Virus record (IMG/VR): IMGVR_UViG_3300020215_000079
Span: 1-44,396 of that record
Direction: 5' to 3' (one strand)
DNA from: a virus
DNA: 44,396 bases
This document shows, piece after piece, positions 23,422 to 31,475 of this stretch; the stretch's first letter is position 1, and the number at the start of each line of letters is the position of its first letter. Position numbers and translations under genes: made by a program. The notes beneath the pieces were generated by a model. It saw only the letters and a list, made by a program, of their open reading frames with translations. It had not been told where the DNA came from and ran no database searches.

Positions 23422-23877
23422 ATGATGTTCGGGCGCGTCAATCGCACGGGACCGGAAAAGGTCTTCATTGCCGTCATGAACTCGTACTCGACGGCCTCGC
23501 TCACCAACGGGCAGGCGGTGATCTGGGACTTCGCGACCGATGCCGATGGCGTCAGCGTCACCCGTCCCACCGCACGGGCCACCAACGCCGGCATGGCGGC
23601 GGCCGGCATCGTGGCCGAGACCATCGTCGCGGGCGATTACGGTCTCCTGCAGGTCTACGGCTACCACTCGGCGGTGCGGATGCGCACGGTCACCGGCGGC
23701 ACCCCGGCGATCGTCGCGGGTCGGCCGCTCGTCATCAACGTCGCCGGCTCCGTGTTCTGCCTGGAGTCGGTGTCGACGGCGTCGACCGCGATCCTGACGT
23801 TCCCGATCGGCTTCGCGCTCGGGGCGACGTCCGGCTTCACCACGGCGACCAAGGCGGCGTTTATCCGCGCGATGTAG
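23422..23877 (+). CDS. Head decoration/cement protein candidate
   Basis: 151 residues from ATG 23422 (a second ATG follows at once) with AAGGAG nine bases upstream. The protein is beta-rich with many Ala, Thr, Val and Gly (AAAGIVAETIVAGDYGLLQV, then VNVAGSVFCLESVSTAS-like strands) and lacks charged clusters. It directly follows the capsid gene and is flanked by strong hairpins, the arrangement expected of an abundant virion surface protein. No enzymatic motif is seen. Confidence 0.6.
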   Translation: MMFGRVNRTGPEKVFIAVMNSYSTASLTNGQAVIWDFATDADGVSVTRPTARATNAGMAAAGIVAETIVAGDYGLLQVYGYHSAVRMRTVTGGTPAIVAGRPLVINVAGSVFCLESVSTASTAILTFPIGFALGATSGFTTATKAAFIRAM

Positions 23878-23887
23878 ATCGCACGGA

Positions 23888-23914
23888 CGGGGCGGGGGCT
23901 GGTCTCCCGCCCCG
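23888..23914 (+). terminator. Strong GC hairpin after decoration gene
   Basis: CGGGGCGGG (23888-23896) pairs with CCCGCCCCG (23906-23914), loop of nine bases, followed by gtgttt. It resembles the hairpin before the decoration gene in arm sequence and placement (both start GGCGGGG and precede an AAGGAG/GAAGGAG site). It is probably a partial terminator or mRNA stabiliser. Confidence 0.6.
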
Positions 23915-23940
23915 GTGTTTCACGAAGGAGCGCGGCACAG

Positions 23941-24252
23941 ATGGCAGATCGGTTGATCGGCGACGTCATCGAGTACTCGAAACAGGTGCATGGGGTGACG
24001 CACCCCAACGGCAAAGAGCAGCGCTACTACGTCGCGCTGGGCCGGGCCTGTGACTGGATTCTCCGGTGCAAGGACTGTCAGCAGCTCGTCACGAGCGCGG
24101 ACATTGCCAAGCGCGGGAGCTGCGCCTGCGGCAATCGGCGCTTCGCGGAAATCACGATGCTGAGCGAGCAGGAACACGCGTCCATCGTGTCCGGTGCCAT
24201 CGACTTTCCGCATCGCGAGGACTTTCTGCGGGAGTTTGCCCCCTGTGAGTGA
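23941..24252 (+). CDS. Zinc-ribbon hypothetical protein
   Basis: 103 residues with GAAGGAG upstream. CKDCQQLV and CACGNRRF form a four-cysteine ribbon in the middle. The remainder is alpha/beta without recognised motifs. It overlaps the glycosyltransferase gene by eight bases (GTGAGTGA), which couples the two. Confidence 0.65.
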   Translation: MADRLIGDVIEYSKQVHGVTHPNGKEQRYYVALGRACDWILRCKDCQQLVTSADIAKRGSCACGNRRFAEITMLSEQEHASIVSGAIDFPHREDFLREFAPCE

Positions 24253-25687
24253 CCGGCGCCCGCTCATCGTGATCGGCGTGCCCTGCTACGGCACGGTGGC
24301 CCCCGACGTGCTCGAAGACTGGATGGTCTTTGCCTACCACTGCGGGCGGCGGATGCCGGACTACGACTTTCAGCTGGCGATCAAAACGAAGTCGGAGCAG
24401 TTCCGGGCGCGGAACGCCATCGTCGAAGCCGCCCGCCAGGCCAACGCCGACTGGCTGCTGATGCTCGATGACGACATGGTCATCAATCCGCTGCGGGAAA
24501 CGCTCGCGGCGAGCACCGATTACAGCTTTCTGTCGCGGCTGCTGGCGCACGACAAGGACGTCTGCGGCGCGCTCTACTACCAGCGCACCGGTGAGTGCGC
24601 GCCGGTGCTGATGGCGAAGGCGGGGGAGCACGGCTACCGGTTCCTGCGCGACGACGAACTGACCGGGAGGCTGCAGCGCGTCGACGTCGCCGGCGGCGGC
24701 TGTCTGCTCATCAAAATGCGCGTGTTCGACCGGCTGAAGCCGCCCTACTTCGCCCCGGAACACAAGTACGGGACCGACGTGCAGCTGTGTCGCGCGGCGG
24801 CCGAGGCGGGCTTCGAGGTGTGGGCCGATACCTCGATCGAGCTCGGGCACGTGCGAGAAGAGCGCGTGATCGTGACCTCGCGCAACCGGCATCAGTTCCA
24901 GACCTCCGACACGCTGCCTGGCGAAGTCAAGCGGCAGTTTATCGCCAGCGACGTCTACCGGCGATTGGAAGCTGACGCGGCCACGTGGACCGGCTACCGG
25001 GATCTGGACGAGATGCGCGTGTATGCGCAGGCCTTTCTCGGGCATTACGCCGACTGGAAAGCCGCCGGCCGCTCGGATCTCGACTGGTACCGCTCGTTTC
25101 CGAAAGAGCGCGTCTGTCGGCAGCTCTGGTTCAACGTCGAGAGCGCGCACAAGCGCCAGATGACCGAGTTCATCCTGGGCAGCATCAACCATCGGGAGTC
25201 GTTCGACATTCTCGACTTCGGCTGCGGGATTGGCATTCCGGCGTTCACGCTCGCGGAAAAGGGGCACCGCGTCACCGCCTGCGATCTGCGGGACACCGGG
25301 ACGTTCCAGTTCCTGCAGTGGCGCGCCCGCCAGTACAACGTGCCGATCACCTTCCACGGCATTGACGGGGTCACCGATGGCGGCGTGCCGCACTTCGGCG
25401 ATCGCCTGTTCGACATCATCATCGCGATGGACTGCCTGGAACATCTGCCGGATTGGCGGGATCGGCTCGCTCTGCTCGTCCGGCATCTGCGGCCGGGCGG
25501 CGTGCTGTTCGCCAATAACGCCGTCCTCGACGACACGACGCATCCGGAGCACTACGACCTGAAGCCGAAAGACTTTCTCCGGGCGTGCGCGGATCTCGAT
25601 CTCATCGCGCAGAACGCCATCACCTACGTCAAGCGCGCGGCACCATCGGTCGCGGAGTCGCGACCGCAGGAGTTCGCCAATGCCTAA
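24245..25687 (+). CDS. GT-A glycosyltransferase fused to SAM-dependent methyltransferase
   Basis: 480 residues. The N-terminal 220 form a GT-A (GT2-like) domain: LIVIGVPCYGTVAPD, ARNAIVEAARQANADWLLML, then DDDM (Asp75-77, the DxD metal/nucleotide-sugar site), GALYYQRTG and VAGGGCLLIKMRVF. A helical linker follows (about 225-315). The C-terminal domain is a class I methyltransferase: FDILDFGCGIGIPAFTLAEK (SAM loop, near residue 320), ACDLRD with the acidic residue, FDIIIAMDCLEHLPDW and HLRPGGVLFANNAV. It probably transfers a sugar to a virion or cell component and may methylate the product. With the epimerase upstream it forms a small glycan-modifying set within the head operon. Confidence 0.85.
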   Translation: MSDRRPLIVIGVPCYGTVAPDVLEDWMVFAYHCGRRMPDYDFQLAIKTKSEQFRARNAIVEAARQANADWLLMLDDDMVINPLRETLAASTDYSFLSRLLAHDKDVCGALYYQRTGECAPVLMAKAGEHGYRFLRDDELTGRLQRVDVAGGGCLLIKMRVFDRLKPPYFAPEHKYGTDVQLCRAAAEAGFEVWADTSIELGHVREERVIVTSRNRHQFQTSDTLPGEVKRQFIASDVYRRLEADAATWTGYRDLDEMRVYAQAFLGHYADWKAAGRSDLDWYRSFPKERVCRQLWFNVESAHKRQMTEFILGSINHRESFDILDFGCGIGIPAFTLAEKGHRVTACDLRDTGTFQFLQWRARQYNVPITFHGIDGVTDGGVPHFGDRLFDIIIAMDCLEHLPDWRDRLALLVRHLRPGGVLFANNAVLDDTTHPEHYDLKPKDFLRACADLDLIAQNAITYVKRAAPSVAESRPQEFANA

Positions 25688-25952
25688 AGGCCCTGTCACC
25701 GCTCGGGAACTGTTCTACACCACGAATCGGCGCGACGGCACCAAGCGGCTGCTCGATTTCGCACTGGTGAATACGTCGATCGGCGCCCTGGTCGAGTCGC
25801 GCCCGCTGGCGCTCTTCGGCGTCAACAAGATCACCGATGCCGATCCGTACGATCTGCTCGCGTTCGACAAGATTAGCGAGATGAGTGAAGACGAGTTCTA
25901 CCGGCTGCATGGCTCCGGTGGGTTGCAGGTCACGCTCAACCATCACGCGTAA
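25680..25952 (+). CDS. Hypothetical protein after glycosyltransferase
   Basis: 90 residues, overlapping the previous gene by eight bases. Sequence such as RELFYTTNRRDGTKRLLDFA and LLAFDKISEMSEDEFYRLHG gives no recognised fold. It may be a structural or assembly protein; the coupled start points to co-expression with the fused enzyme. Confidence 0.6.
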   Translation: MPKGPVTARELFYTTNRRDGTKRLLDFALVNTSIGALVESRPLALFGVNKITDADPYDLLAFDKISEMSEDEFYRLHGSGGLQVTLNHHA

Positions 25953-26011
25953 CGAGGTTCCCCTGTCCCGGTTGCCGCGCCCGTGGATGAGGGGGCTGCG
26001 AGGGAGCGGGG

Positions 26012-26025
26012 CCGGCATGGGCCGG
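26012..26025 (+). other. Small hairpin in 102-base spacer
   Basis: The spacer 25953-26054 has no gene. CCGGC/GCCGG with loop ATGG stands within a G-rich run, 30 bases before the GGAGA site of the first signal-peptide gene. It resembles the other inter-cistronic hairpins of the head region but is weaker. Confidence 0.35.
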
Positions 26026-26054
26026 TTCTGCTCGTCTCGTTCAACGGAGACACT

Positions 26055-26642
26055 ATGACTCGTCTACTTCCCTGTCTGATCGCGATCCTCGCGTGGGTTG
26101 TCTGGTCCGCGCCGCCGGTGGCGGTCCAAGAATCCTCGAGCGCCCAATATACCGCCGGCGTGACCACCGCCGGCGCGGTGCGTGGCACAGCGGCGATGTG
26201 GCTCGACGGCACAACGATGCGGGCCACCAGTGCCGAGACGCCGTTCCCCGTCACCGTGGAGTGGACGACGGCCAACGGCGACAGCTTGGTGAACGAGACC
26301 GCCGATGCCCACAAGGTGATTCTCACCACGGCGTCGGGGTCCGCCGTCGTGCCGGCGCCGTATCAGGCCAGTTCGGCACCCACGGATCTGGTGGGCGATT
26401 CCGCTACCAGCATCGAAGTCGACGCTGCGAATACCAACCGCGTCGGATGGGCCGCGGTGAACAACTCCACGGCCCGCGTCCATTGCGCGTTTGGTGAGGC
26501 GGCGACGACCACCAATCGCGTGTTCTGGCTCGATCAGCACGACATCTACATCATGCCGTCTCCCGTCTTCACCGGGGCAATCAACTGTATCTGGGCGTCG
26601 GATGCGGGTGGCGACATTGCGGTGACGGAGTTCACGCAGTGA
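26055..26642 (+). CDS. Exported protein with signal peptide (first of three)
   Basis: 195 residues from the ATG with GGAGA upstream. TRLLPCLIAILAWVVWSAPP is a clear N-terminal export signal: one positive charge, a hydrophobic core, and cleavage likely near residues 18-25. The mature part is beta-rich with Thr/Ala/Val repeats and two Cys (VHCAFG, NCIWAS) that could form a disulphide outside the cytoplasm. No enzymatic motif is seen. It overlaps the next exported-protein gene (GTGA). Secreted proteins within a virion operon are unusual; it could be periplasmic, a surface coat, or a virion protein with a misleading N-terminus. Confidence 0.65.
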   Translation: MTRLLPCLIAILAWVVWSAPPVAVQESSSAQYTAGVTTAGAVRGTAAMWLDGTTMRATSAETPFPVTVEWTTANGDSLVNETADAHKVILTTASGSAVVPAPYQASSAPTDLVGDSATSIEVDAANTNRVGWAAVNNSTARVHCAFGEAATTTNRVFWLDQHDIYIMPSPVFTGAINCIWASDAGGDIAVTEFTQ

Positions 26643-27172
26643 TCGCCCTCGTGCGGCTTGTTGTTATCCTGCTGCTGATGGCGGCGCCCGTCGCGGCGCA
26701 ATCCTGGTACGGGATTCAGCGCCGGCCGCTCTATCGGATTCTGACCGTCAACACCACGGCGGCATCGACCGCGGCCGATACCAACGAGACGAATCTCTGG
26801 ACGTACACGCTGCCGGGCGGCACCTTGGGGCGCGACGGACAGCTGTTGCGCATCGCGCTGCGGTGGAGCACGGCCGCGAACGCCAATACCAAGCGCGGTC
26901 GCCTCTACTTCGGCGCCACGGCGGTGCTCGACTCCGGGGCCGTCGCGTTCAACGGGCAGAACCTGATTACGACGGCGTACGTCATTCGGACCGGCGCGAC
27001 GACGCAGACCGCCTTTTCACAGGTGCTCTCGACCGCGAATCAGCTGGGGTCCGGGAGCGCGCCGACTGAAACGCTCGCCAACGACATCACGGTCCGCTTT
27101 TCCTGTCAGAACGGCACCGCCGCGGCGGCGGATTGCACCTTCAATGGCGTCGTGGTTGAAGCGGTTAACTAG
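26639..27172 (+). CDS. Exported protein with signal peptide (second of three)
   Basis: 177 residues from the GTG in a GTGA overlap. IALVRLVVILLLMAAPVAAQ is a textbook signal peptide with an AxA cleavage site near residue 20. The mature protein is a beta-sandwich candidate: LWTYTLPGGTLGRDGQLLRI, LRWSTAANANTKRGRLYFG and ITVRFSCQN resemble phage and lectin-like jelly rolls. Its layout (GQLLRI, LYFG, VLDSG) is like small virion or host-surface binding domains. The end overlaps the glycosidase-like gene by 29 bases. Confidence 0.65.
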   Translation: MIALVRLVVILLLMAAPVAAQSWYGIQRRPLYRILTVNTTAASTAADTNETNLWTYTLPGGTLGRDGQLLRIALRWSTAANANTKRGRLYFGATAVLDSGAVAFNGQNLITTAYVIRTGATTQTAFSQVLSTANQLGSGSAPTETLANDITVRFSCQNGTAAAADCTFNGVVVEAVN

Positions 27173-28262
27173 CGTCGCGCTGCTGGCCGGGCTGCTGGGG
27201 GCGATCCCCGCGTCGGCGCAGTACGCCGACAACGCCGCCTATGTCGCGGCATTTCAGCCCGACATTGAGGCGGTCGCGACGGCCAACGCCAACACTGCCG
27301 AGCACGCCGTGCTGTTCACGTGCCAGTGCGTGCTGTGCCACGGCGACTACATCACCCACGCCTCGGTCACAGATGCGGTGCTGGAGGACTACATCGACGC
27401 CTGCAAAGAGGCGGGCTTTCGCCGGGTCGAGATGAACCCGATCCTCGTGCCGTGGCAGGACACGACCGCGCACGCCGCGACGGTGACGAAGTACACCAAC
27501 GCGGTCGCGTACACGCGCACGCAGGGCTTACAGGTCTCGTTTTCGCTCACCGTCACCAGCGAGGGCGGCTACGCCGACGACCTGACGGAGACGCAGACGT
27601 CGACGACGACCGCGATCACGGAACTCGCGTCCCGCTACACGCCGCACGCGTTCTCGGTCGGGCACGAACCGACGACGATGGTGGCGCGGCTCGGGTTCAG
27701 CATCGGCGCGGCGGCCTTCACGACCTACATCACGACGAACTGCGCGACGCTGGCGACGCACGCCCCAAGCGCCCGGTGCGCGGCGGCGCTTCTGCCGACA
27801 GAAGTCGCGACCTACCTCGGCGGCCTGACCGGGATCGCCGGGCTGCACAAGATCGGGCTGGATCTCTACGGCACCACCGATCCGGCCTCCACGATTACGA
27901 CGATCCGCAACGCCGGCAAGCAGCCCTACATCGCGGAGACGTGGCGGACCGCGGCTGAAGTCGTAGGCGGCACGCTGACCACCGGCGCCGGCGTCGGCAT
28001 CGGCGAAGACGAACTGATGCCGCTGGATCTCGCGTGGGTGCGGGCGATGACGTTGCTCGCGAGCGATCACGCCCTCGAAAGCCTGACGTTTTTCTGGACG
28101 TTCCCGTTTTTCACCTACGCGGTGAGCGGGAACAACAACGCCACGAGCACCACCTATGCGCTCGACGTCGTCGCGGCGGTGACGGCGGGGGCGCGGACGC
28201 CGGTCTACCGTGCGGTGAAAGCGCTCATCGGGCAGTGGGGCTGGACGCGCGGGCGGATGTGA
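27144..28262 (+). CDS. Exported TIM-barrel glycoside hydrolase candidate (third of three)
   Basis: 372 residues. SWLKRLTSVALLAGLLGAIP followed by ASA is a signal peptide cleaved after about residue 25. The mature protein looks like a clan GH-A barrel: ACKEAGFRRVEMNPILVPW (early strand), QGLQVSFSLTV, FSVGHEPTTM with Glu near 173 at the place of the strand-4 acid/base, IGLDLYGTT, and QPYIAETWR with Glu near 264 at the strand-7 nucleophile position. Cellulase-like or galactanase-like families share this pattern. It may degrade capsule or cell-surface glycan from outside the cytoplasm. The assignment is structural inference from spacing, not a recognised subfamily. Confidence 0.6.
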   Translation: MASWLKRLTSVALLAGLLGAIPASAQYADNAAYVAAFQPDIEAVATANANTAEHAVLFTCQCVLCHGDYITHASVTDAVLEDYIDACKEAGFRRVEMNPILVPWQDTTAHAATVTKYTNAVAYTRTQGLQVSFSLTVTSEGGYADDLTETQTSTTTAITELASRYTPHAFSVGHEPTTMVARLGFSIGAAAFTTYITTNCATLATHAPSARCAAALLPTEVATYLGGLTGIAGLHKIGLDLYGTTDPASTITTIRNAGKQPYIAETWRTAAEVVGGTLTTGAGVGIGEDELMPLDLAWVRAMTLLASDHALESLTFFWTFPFFTYAVSGNNNATSTTYALDVVAAVTAGARTPVYRAVKALIGQWGWTRGRM

Positions 28263-28897
28263 TGACCAAGGCCGAGCTCCGCGCCGACGTGTATCGCCGC
28301 CTGGAAGAAGTAACGGGCAGCCCGGTGTACGTGTCGCAGGCCGACGTCGACGACGCCCTCCACGACGGGTATCTGGAGATCTCGGATGCCACGGAATGGC
28401 GCGAGGTCTACCGGACGGTCGATCTCTGTGCCAGCCGGCCCTACTACGACCTGCGGACGCTGTTCGGTGCCGACCTCGTCGTGCTGCGGCCGCTCGGCGC
28501 GTTCCACGAGGACACCAATCGATGGCTCACCCCGATTAGCCCGCGGGATCTGGATGGTGGCTACGCGCGCTGGGAACAAGTGATCGGACCACCGGATCGG
28601 CTGTTCACGCGCGGGCTGTTCTGGATCGCCTACTACCCAGCGATCGGCAGTGACTCCGGCACGGTCAAGCAGTATCTGGCGGTCCTGCCGGACGCGCTCG
28701 ACGACGAGGACGCGCCGGGGTTCGACGAGGACTATCACCCCGCACTCGTGGAATACGCGCTCGCCGAGATCCTGCCGCAAATCGGCGAAGTCACCGCCGC
28801 CGTCGCGGCGTGGGACGCCTACACGGCGTATGAACGCGCCCTCGCGGCGCATATGCAGAACCGCGGATCGGTGGCTCGCCAGCATGGCTATCAGTAA
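28262..28897 (+). CDS. Head-tail connector/adaptor protein
   Basis: 211 residues, TGATG overlap. The N-terminus (TKAELRADVYRRLEEV, then VYVSQADVDDALHDGYLEIS) is the helix pair common in podovirus adaptor proteins that extend the portal. A beta domain and a C-terminal helix (PALVEYALAEILPQIGEVTA) follow. It is probably the first tail-side ring below the portal. The next gene starts with a related helix pair. Confidence 0.65.
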   Translation: MTKAELRADVYRRLEEVTGSPVYVSQADVDDALHDGYLEISDATEWREVYRTVDLCASRPYYDLRTLFGADLVVLRPLGAFHEDTNRWLTPISPRDLDGGYARWEQVIGPPDRLFTRGLFWIAYYPAIGSDSGTVKQYLAVLPDALDDEDAPGFDEDYHPALVEYALAEILPQIGEVTAAVAAWDAYTAYERALAAHMQNRGSVARQHGYQ

Positions 28898-29936
28898 ACG
28901 CGATCTGCGCGTGATGGTCCGCCGGCGGCTCAACGACGCGGATGCGACGTTCTGGAGTGACAGCGAGATCGATCAGTACCTGCTGGCCGGGTATCGCCTC
29001 TGGGCGCGTCGGACGCGCGCGATCTGGGATCTGCACTACGCCGAGAACCTGCCGCGGGGCATGTCCTACACCGCCCCCTTTGAAGCCGACCTCGTGGACT
29101 TCGACTACGGGCAGGCGAACTTCACGGCCGCCTTTGAGCGCCGGCTGTTTCTCGAGGACGAAGGCGACGCCGTCGGGCCGGCAAATCACACGGTGCCCTT
29201 TGAAGCGATCAACGGGCATCTGTCGGACGCGGGCGCGAGCACCGCGATTCCCGCGACCGCCGATCTGCCGCCGACCGTGACCGAGATCGATCGGCCGCTC
29301 TGGGATCAGCGCGCGATCCCGGTGATCACCCCGCGTGAGGCGCAGGCCAGGGATAGCCGCTACGAGCTCACTGAGGGTGAGGTCTACGCGCTCGTGACCG
29401 AGGGGCAGGGCGTGCGCACGATCCGCAAGGTCCGTGTGCCCGCGATGATGGCTGACGCCTACACCGTCGAGGGCAGCTGGGGGATTCTGCGGCGCCCGAC
29501 CGATGTCACCACGGGCACGGTCACCGGTACGTGGGGCTGTCCGCGCCGCCTGCCAGGGCATCACCCGATGGGGTCGGAGGCGTTCGGGCTGCCGCGGCGC
29601 GTCTATCGGGACGGGAAGAACGTGCGCATCGAACACTGGGGCGAAGGCCGCGCGCTTGACACCGACGCGACCCCGCTCGAGGTGCCGGACCGCGCCGCCG
29701 TCGGGTTGCGCGACTACGTGCTGAGTCGGTGCTACCAGAAAGCCGGCCCTGCACAAGACCTGAAGCTGTCGGCGCATTACGAGGCGCGCTGGCAGCGAAG
29801 CGTCACGCGCTGGGCCGCACGCGTGACGGCCCAGCAGCGCAACCGCGTCAGTCGCATGGGCGGCGCGACGGCCGTGCAGCGCAGCGGCCCGCCCCGGCCG
29901 CAACTGCCGTGGACGTTCGGCGTCGTGGTGAGGTGA
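28884..29936 (+). CDS. Second connector-like structural protein
   Basis: 350 residues, overlapping the previous gene by 14 bases. Its first 50 residues (SKRDLRVMVRRRLNDADATF and DQYLLAGYRLWARRTRAIWD) resemble the opening of the previous adaptor, suggesting duplication. A central beta-rich insertion (about 60-240) and a C-terminal helical region (VGLRDYVLSRCYQKAGPAQD, then HYEARWQRSVTRW) follow. It is likely another ring of the tail machine or a nozzle-associated protein. Confidence 0.6.
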   Translation: MAISKRDLRVMVRRRLNDADATFWSDSEIDQYLLAGYRLWARRTRAIWDLHYAENLPRGMSYTAPFEADLVDFDYGQANFTAAFERRLFLEDEGDAVGPANHTVPFEAINGHLSDAGASTAIPATADLPPTVTEIDRPLWDQRAIPVITPREAQARDSRYELTEGEVYALVTEGQGVRTIRKVRVPAMMADAYTVEGSWGILRRPTDVTTGTVTGTWGCPRRLPGHHPMGSEAFGLPRRVYRDGKNVRIEHWGEGRALDTDATPLEVPDRAAVGLRDYVLSRCYQKAGPAQDLKLSAHYEARWQRSVTRWAARVTAQQRNRVSRMGGATAVQRSGPPRPQLPWTFGVVVR

Positions 29937-29940
29937 AGCG

Positions 29941-30354
29941 ATGAGCGTGCCCTACGAAAAAGTGGTCGGCGAGGATCTGAATCTCGGACACGGCACCGTG
30001 TCGGTCACGATGCCGGGCGGCGGGTCCGCGACCGGCAACAAGATCGGGATTCACACCCTGTTGCCCGGCCTCTACAACGTCAAGGACTTCGGCGCGCTGG
30101 GCGACGGGGAGACCGACGACACCGCCGCGATTCAAGCGGCCGTCAACGCTGCGGCCGCAGCCAAGGCAGGGATCTTCTTTCCGCCGACCGCCACGTCGTA
30201 CAAGGTGAACAGCGCGCTCACCAACACCAGTCGCGTCATGTACGTGTTCTGGGGAGAAACCGCAAAGTTTTCCGGGGCCGGGGCGCCGAAATCCAATCTC
30301 GTGCGCCTGGATTATCCGGTCGTGCCGCAGCTGCAGGCGTTTCAGACCTTCTAA
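29941..30354 (+). CDS. Short protein with pectate-lyase-type fold start
   Basis: 137 residues. From about residue 45, YNVKDFGALGDGETDDTAAI and the following AAVNAAAAAKAGIFFPP are the signature of the first coil of right-handed beta-helix tailspikes and pectate-lyase-like enzymes. The normal protein would go on for several hundred residues; this one stops after about 80. It may be a shortened tailspike, an anchor for a separate fibre, or an assembly cap. The first 40 residues (SVPYEKVVGEDLNLGHGTVS) may bind the tail. There is no in-frame continuation after the TAA. Confidence 0.7.
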   Translation: MSVPYEKVVGEDLNLGHGTVSVTMPGGGSATGNKIGIHTLLPGLYNVKDFGALGDGETDDTAAIQAAVNAAAAAKAGIFFPPTATSYKVNSALTNTSRVMYVFWGETAKFSGAGAPKSNLVRLDYPVVPQLQAFQTF

Positions 30355-30366
30355 CGAGAGGACGCG

Positions 30367-30774
30367 ATGGGAGCGACACCGCAATTTCCGAACACGCCGA
30401 AAAACTTCGGCGCCAAGTTCACCAGCGCCGACGGCACGACCGCCAAAGCGCTCGTCACGGCCGGAGCGAACGGGTCGATCGTGGAGGTGATGAGCATCAT
30501 CAGCGATGACACCGCAAATATGTTCGTGTGTCTGCAGCTGTATGACGGCTCGGTCGGCTACGACCTCAACGAGGTGTCGGTGCCCGACGGATCAGGGACG
30601 AACGGGACCGACAAGGCGGTGAATGGGTTGAATATCCAAGACACCCCAGCGTTCGGCAACCGCGAGGACCGCTCGATCTATCTGGCCTCCGGATGGTCGT
30701 TGCGGGCACACATGAAATCCGCAGTCACGGCGGGCAAGACGGTCACCGTCGCCGGCTGCTACGGAGATTTCTAA
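30367..30774 (+). CDS. Virion protein candidate
   Basis: 135 residues with an upstream GAGAGGA site. Beta-rich sequence (AKFTSADGTTAKALVTAGAN, VEVMSIISDDTANMFVCLQL, YLASGWSLRAHMKSAV) is of a kind found in small structural proteins of tailed phages. It ends in a TAATG overlap. The exact role is unknown. Confidence 0.6.
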   Translation: MGATPQFPNTPKNFGAKFTSADGTTAKALVTAGANGSIVEVMSIISDDTANMFVCLQLYDGSVGYDLNEVSVPDGSGTNGTDKAVNGLNIQDTPAFGNREDRSIYLASGWSLRAHMKSAVTAGKTVTVAGCYGDF

Positions 30775-31472
30775 TGCCCCGCGGCGGGTTTCAGGGGATC
30801 GCGTCGCGCCACAGCGACCTTCACCGGCGCGGGCGCGCGTGGGACCCGTTTGTGCTGATGAAAGAGCCGCTCCCGAGCGGCGAAAACCACGAAGGCTGGG
30901 TCGAGTCGTGGAATCCCAACACCCAGCGGAAGGAGCTTCGCCCCCCACACATCGTCTGCGGCGCCGGCGCGCTCGATGCCTCCACCGGCAACATCGCGCT
31001 GACCAATAACGCGTGGGTCGCCCTGTACACGGCGATCCCCGGCGACGGCCTTGGGATGCGCGGGGGGCTCGTCGGGTACCTGCCGAAAGGACGCTGGAAA
31101 CTCACTGGGCGCGTCACGATTGCCACGCCGACCGCCGGCGTCGAGTATCACGTGCGGATTCGACAGGGCACCACGGAGAGCAACCCTGTGACGCAGCCGA
31201 AGATTATCGGTGGCAACCCGATTACGTTGGTCGGCGGTGGACTCAATACCTCGCACAGCACGGCGAACAAGCCGTTTGAAATCCATTTCCACTGTTCGGA
31301 CATTCAGTGCGACATGGCGTGGGGCTACGCCAACGAGGTCTGGGTCGAGGTGTATGCCGAGAACGCGGCATCGGGCGCTGGCGCCGCGCTGGCGTCACAC
31401 ACGCAGTCGGGCAACGGCACGATTTCGCAGTGCACGTTCATGAAGAAAGACGGCCTCTACGGCACGAGCTAA
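30774..31472 (+). CDS. Tail-associated beta-sandwich protein
   Basis: 232 residues, TAATG overlap. The first 60 residues are basic and extended (RGGFQGIASRHSDLHRRGRA). The rest is beta-rich (YLPKGRWKLTGRVTIATPTA, VEYHVRIRQGTTESNPV, FEIHFHCSDIQCDMAWGYAN), resembling a jelly roll. No catalytic motif is seen. It stands directly before the long tail-hub gene and is probably part of the tail tip. Confidence 0.6.
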   Translation: MPRGGFQGIASRHSDLHRRGRAWDPFVLMKEPLPSGENHEGWVESWNPNTQRKELRPPHIVCGAGALDASTGNIALTNNAWVALYTAIPGDGLGMRGGLVGYLPKGRWKLTGRVTIATPTAGVEYHVRIRQGTTESNPVTQPKIIGGNPITLVGGGLNTSHSTANKPFEIHFHCSDIQCDMAWGYANEVWVEVYAENAASGAGAALASHTQSGNGTISQCTFMKKDGLYGTS

Positions 31473-31475
31473 CGC

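Noticed and set aside
24152-25699. 515-codon minus-strand open frame
   Set aside because: It is antisense to the glycosyltransferase-methyltransferase fusion, whose motifs are complete; long antisense frames are expected at high GC.
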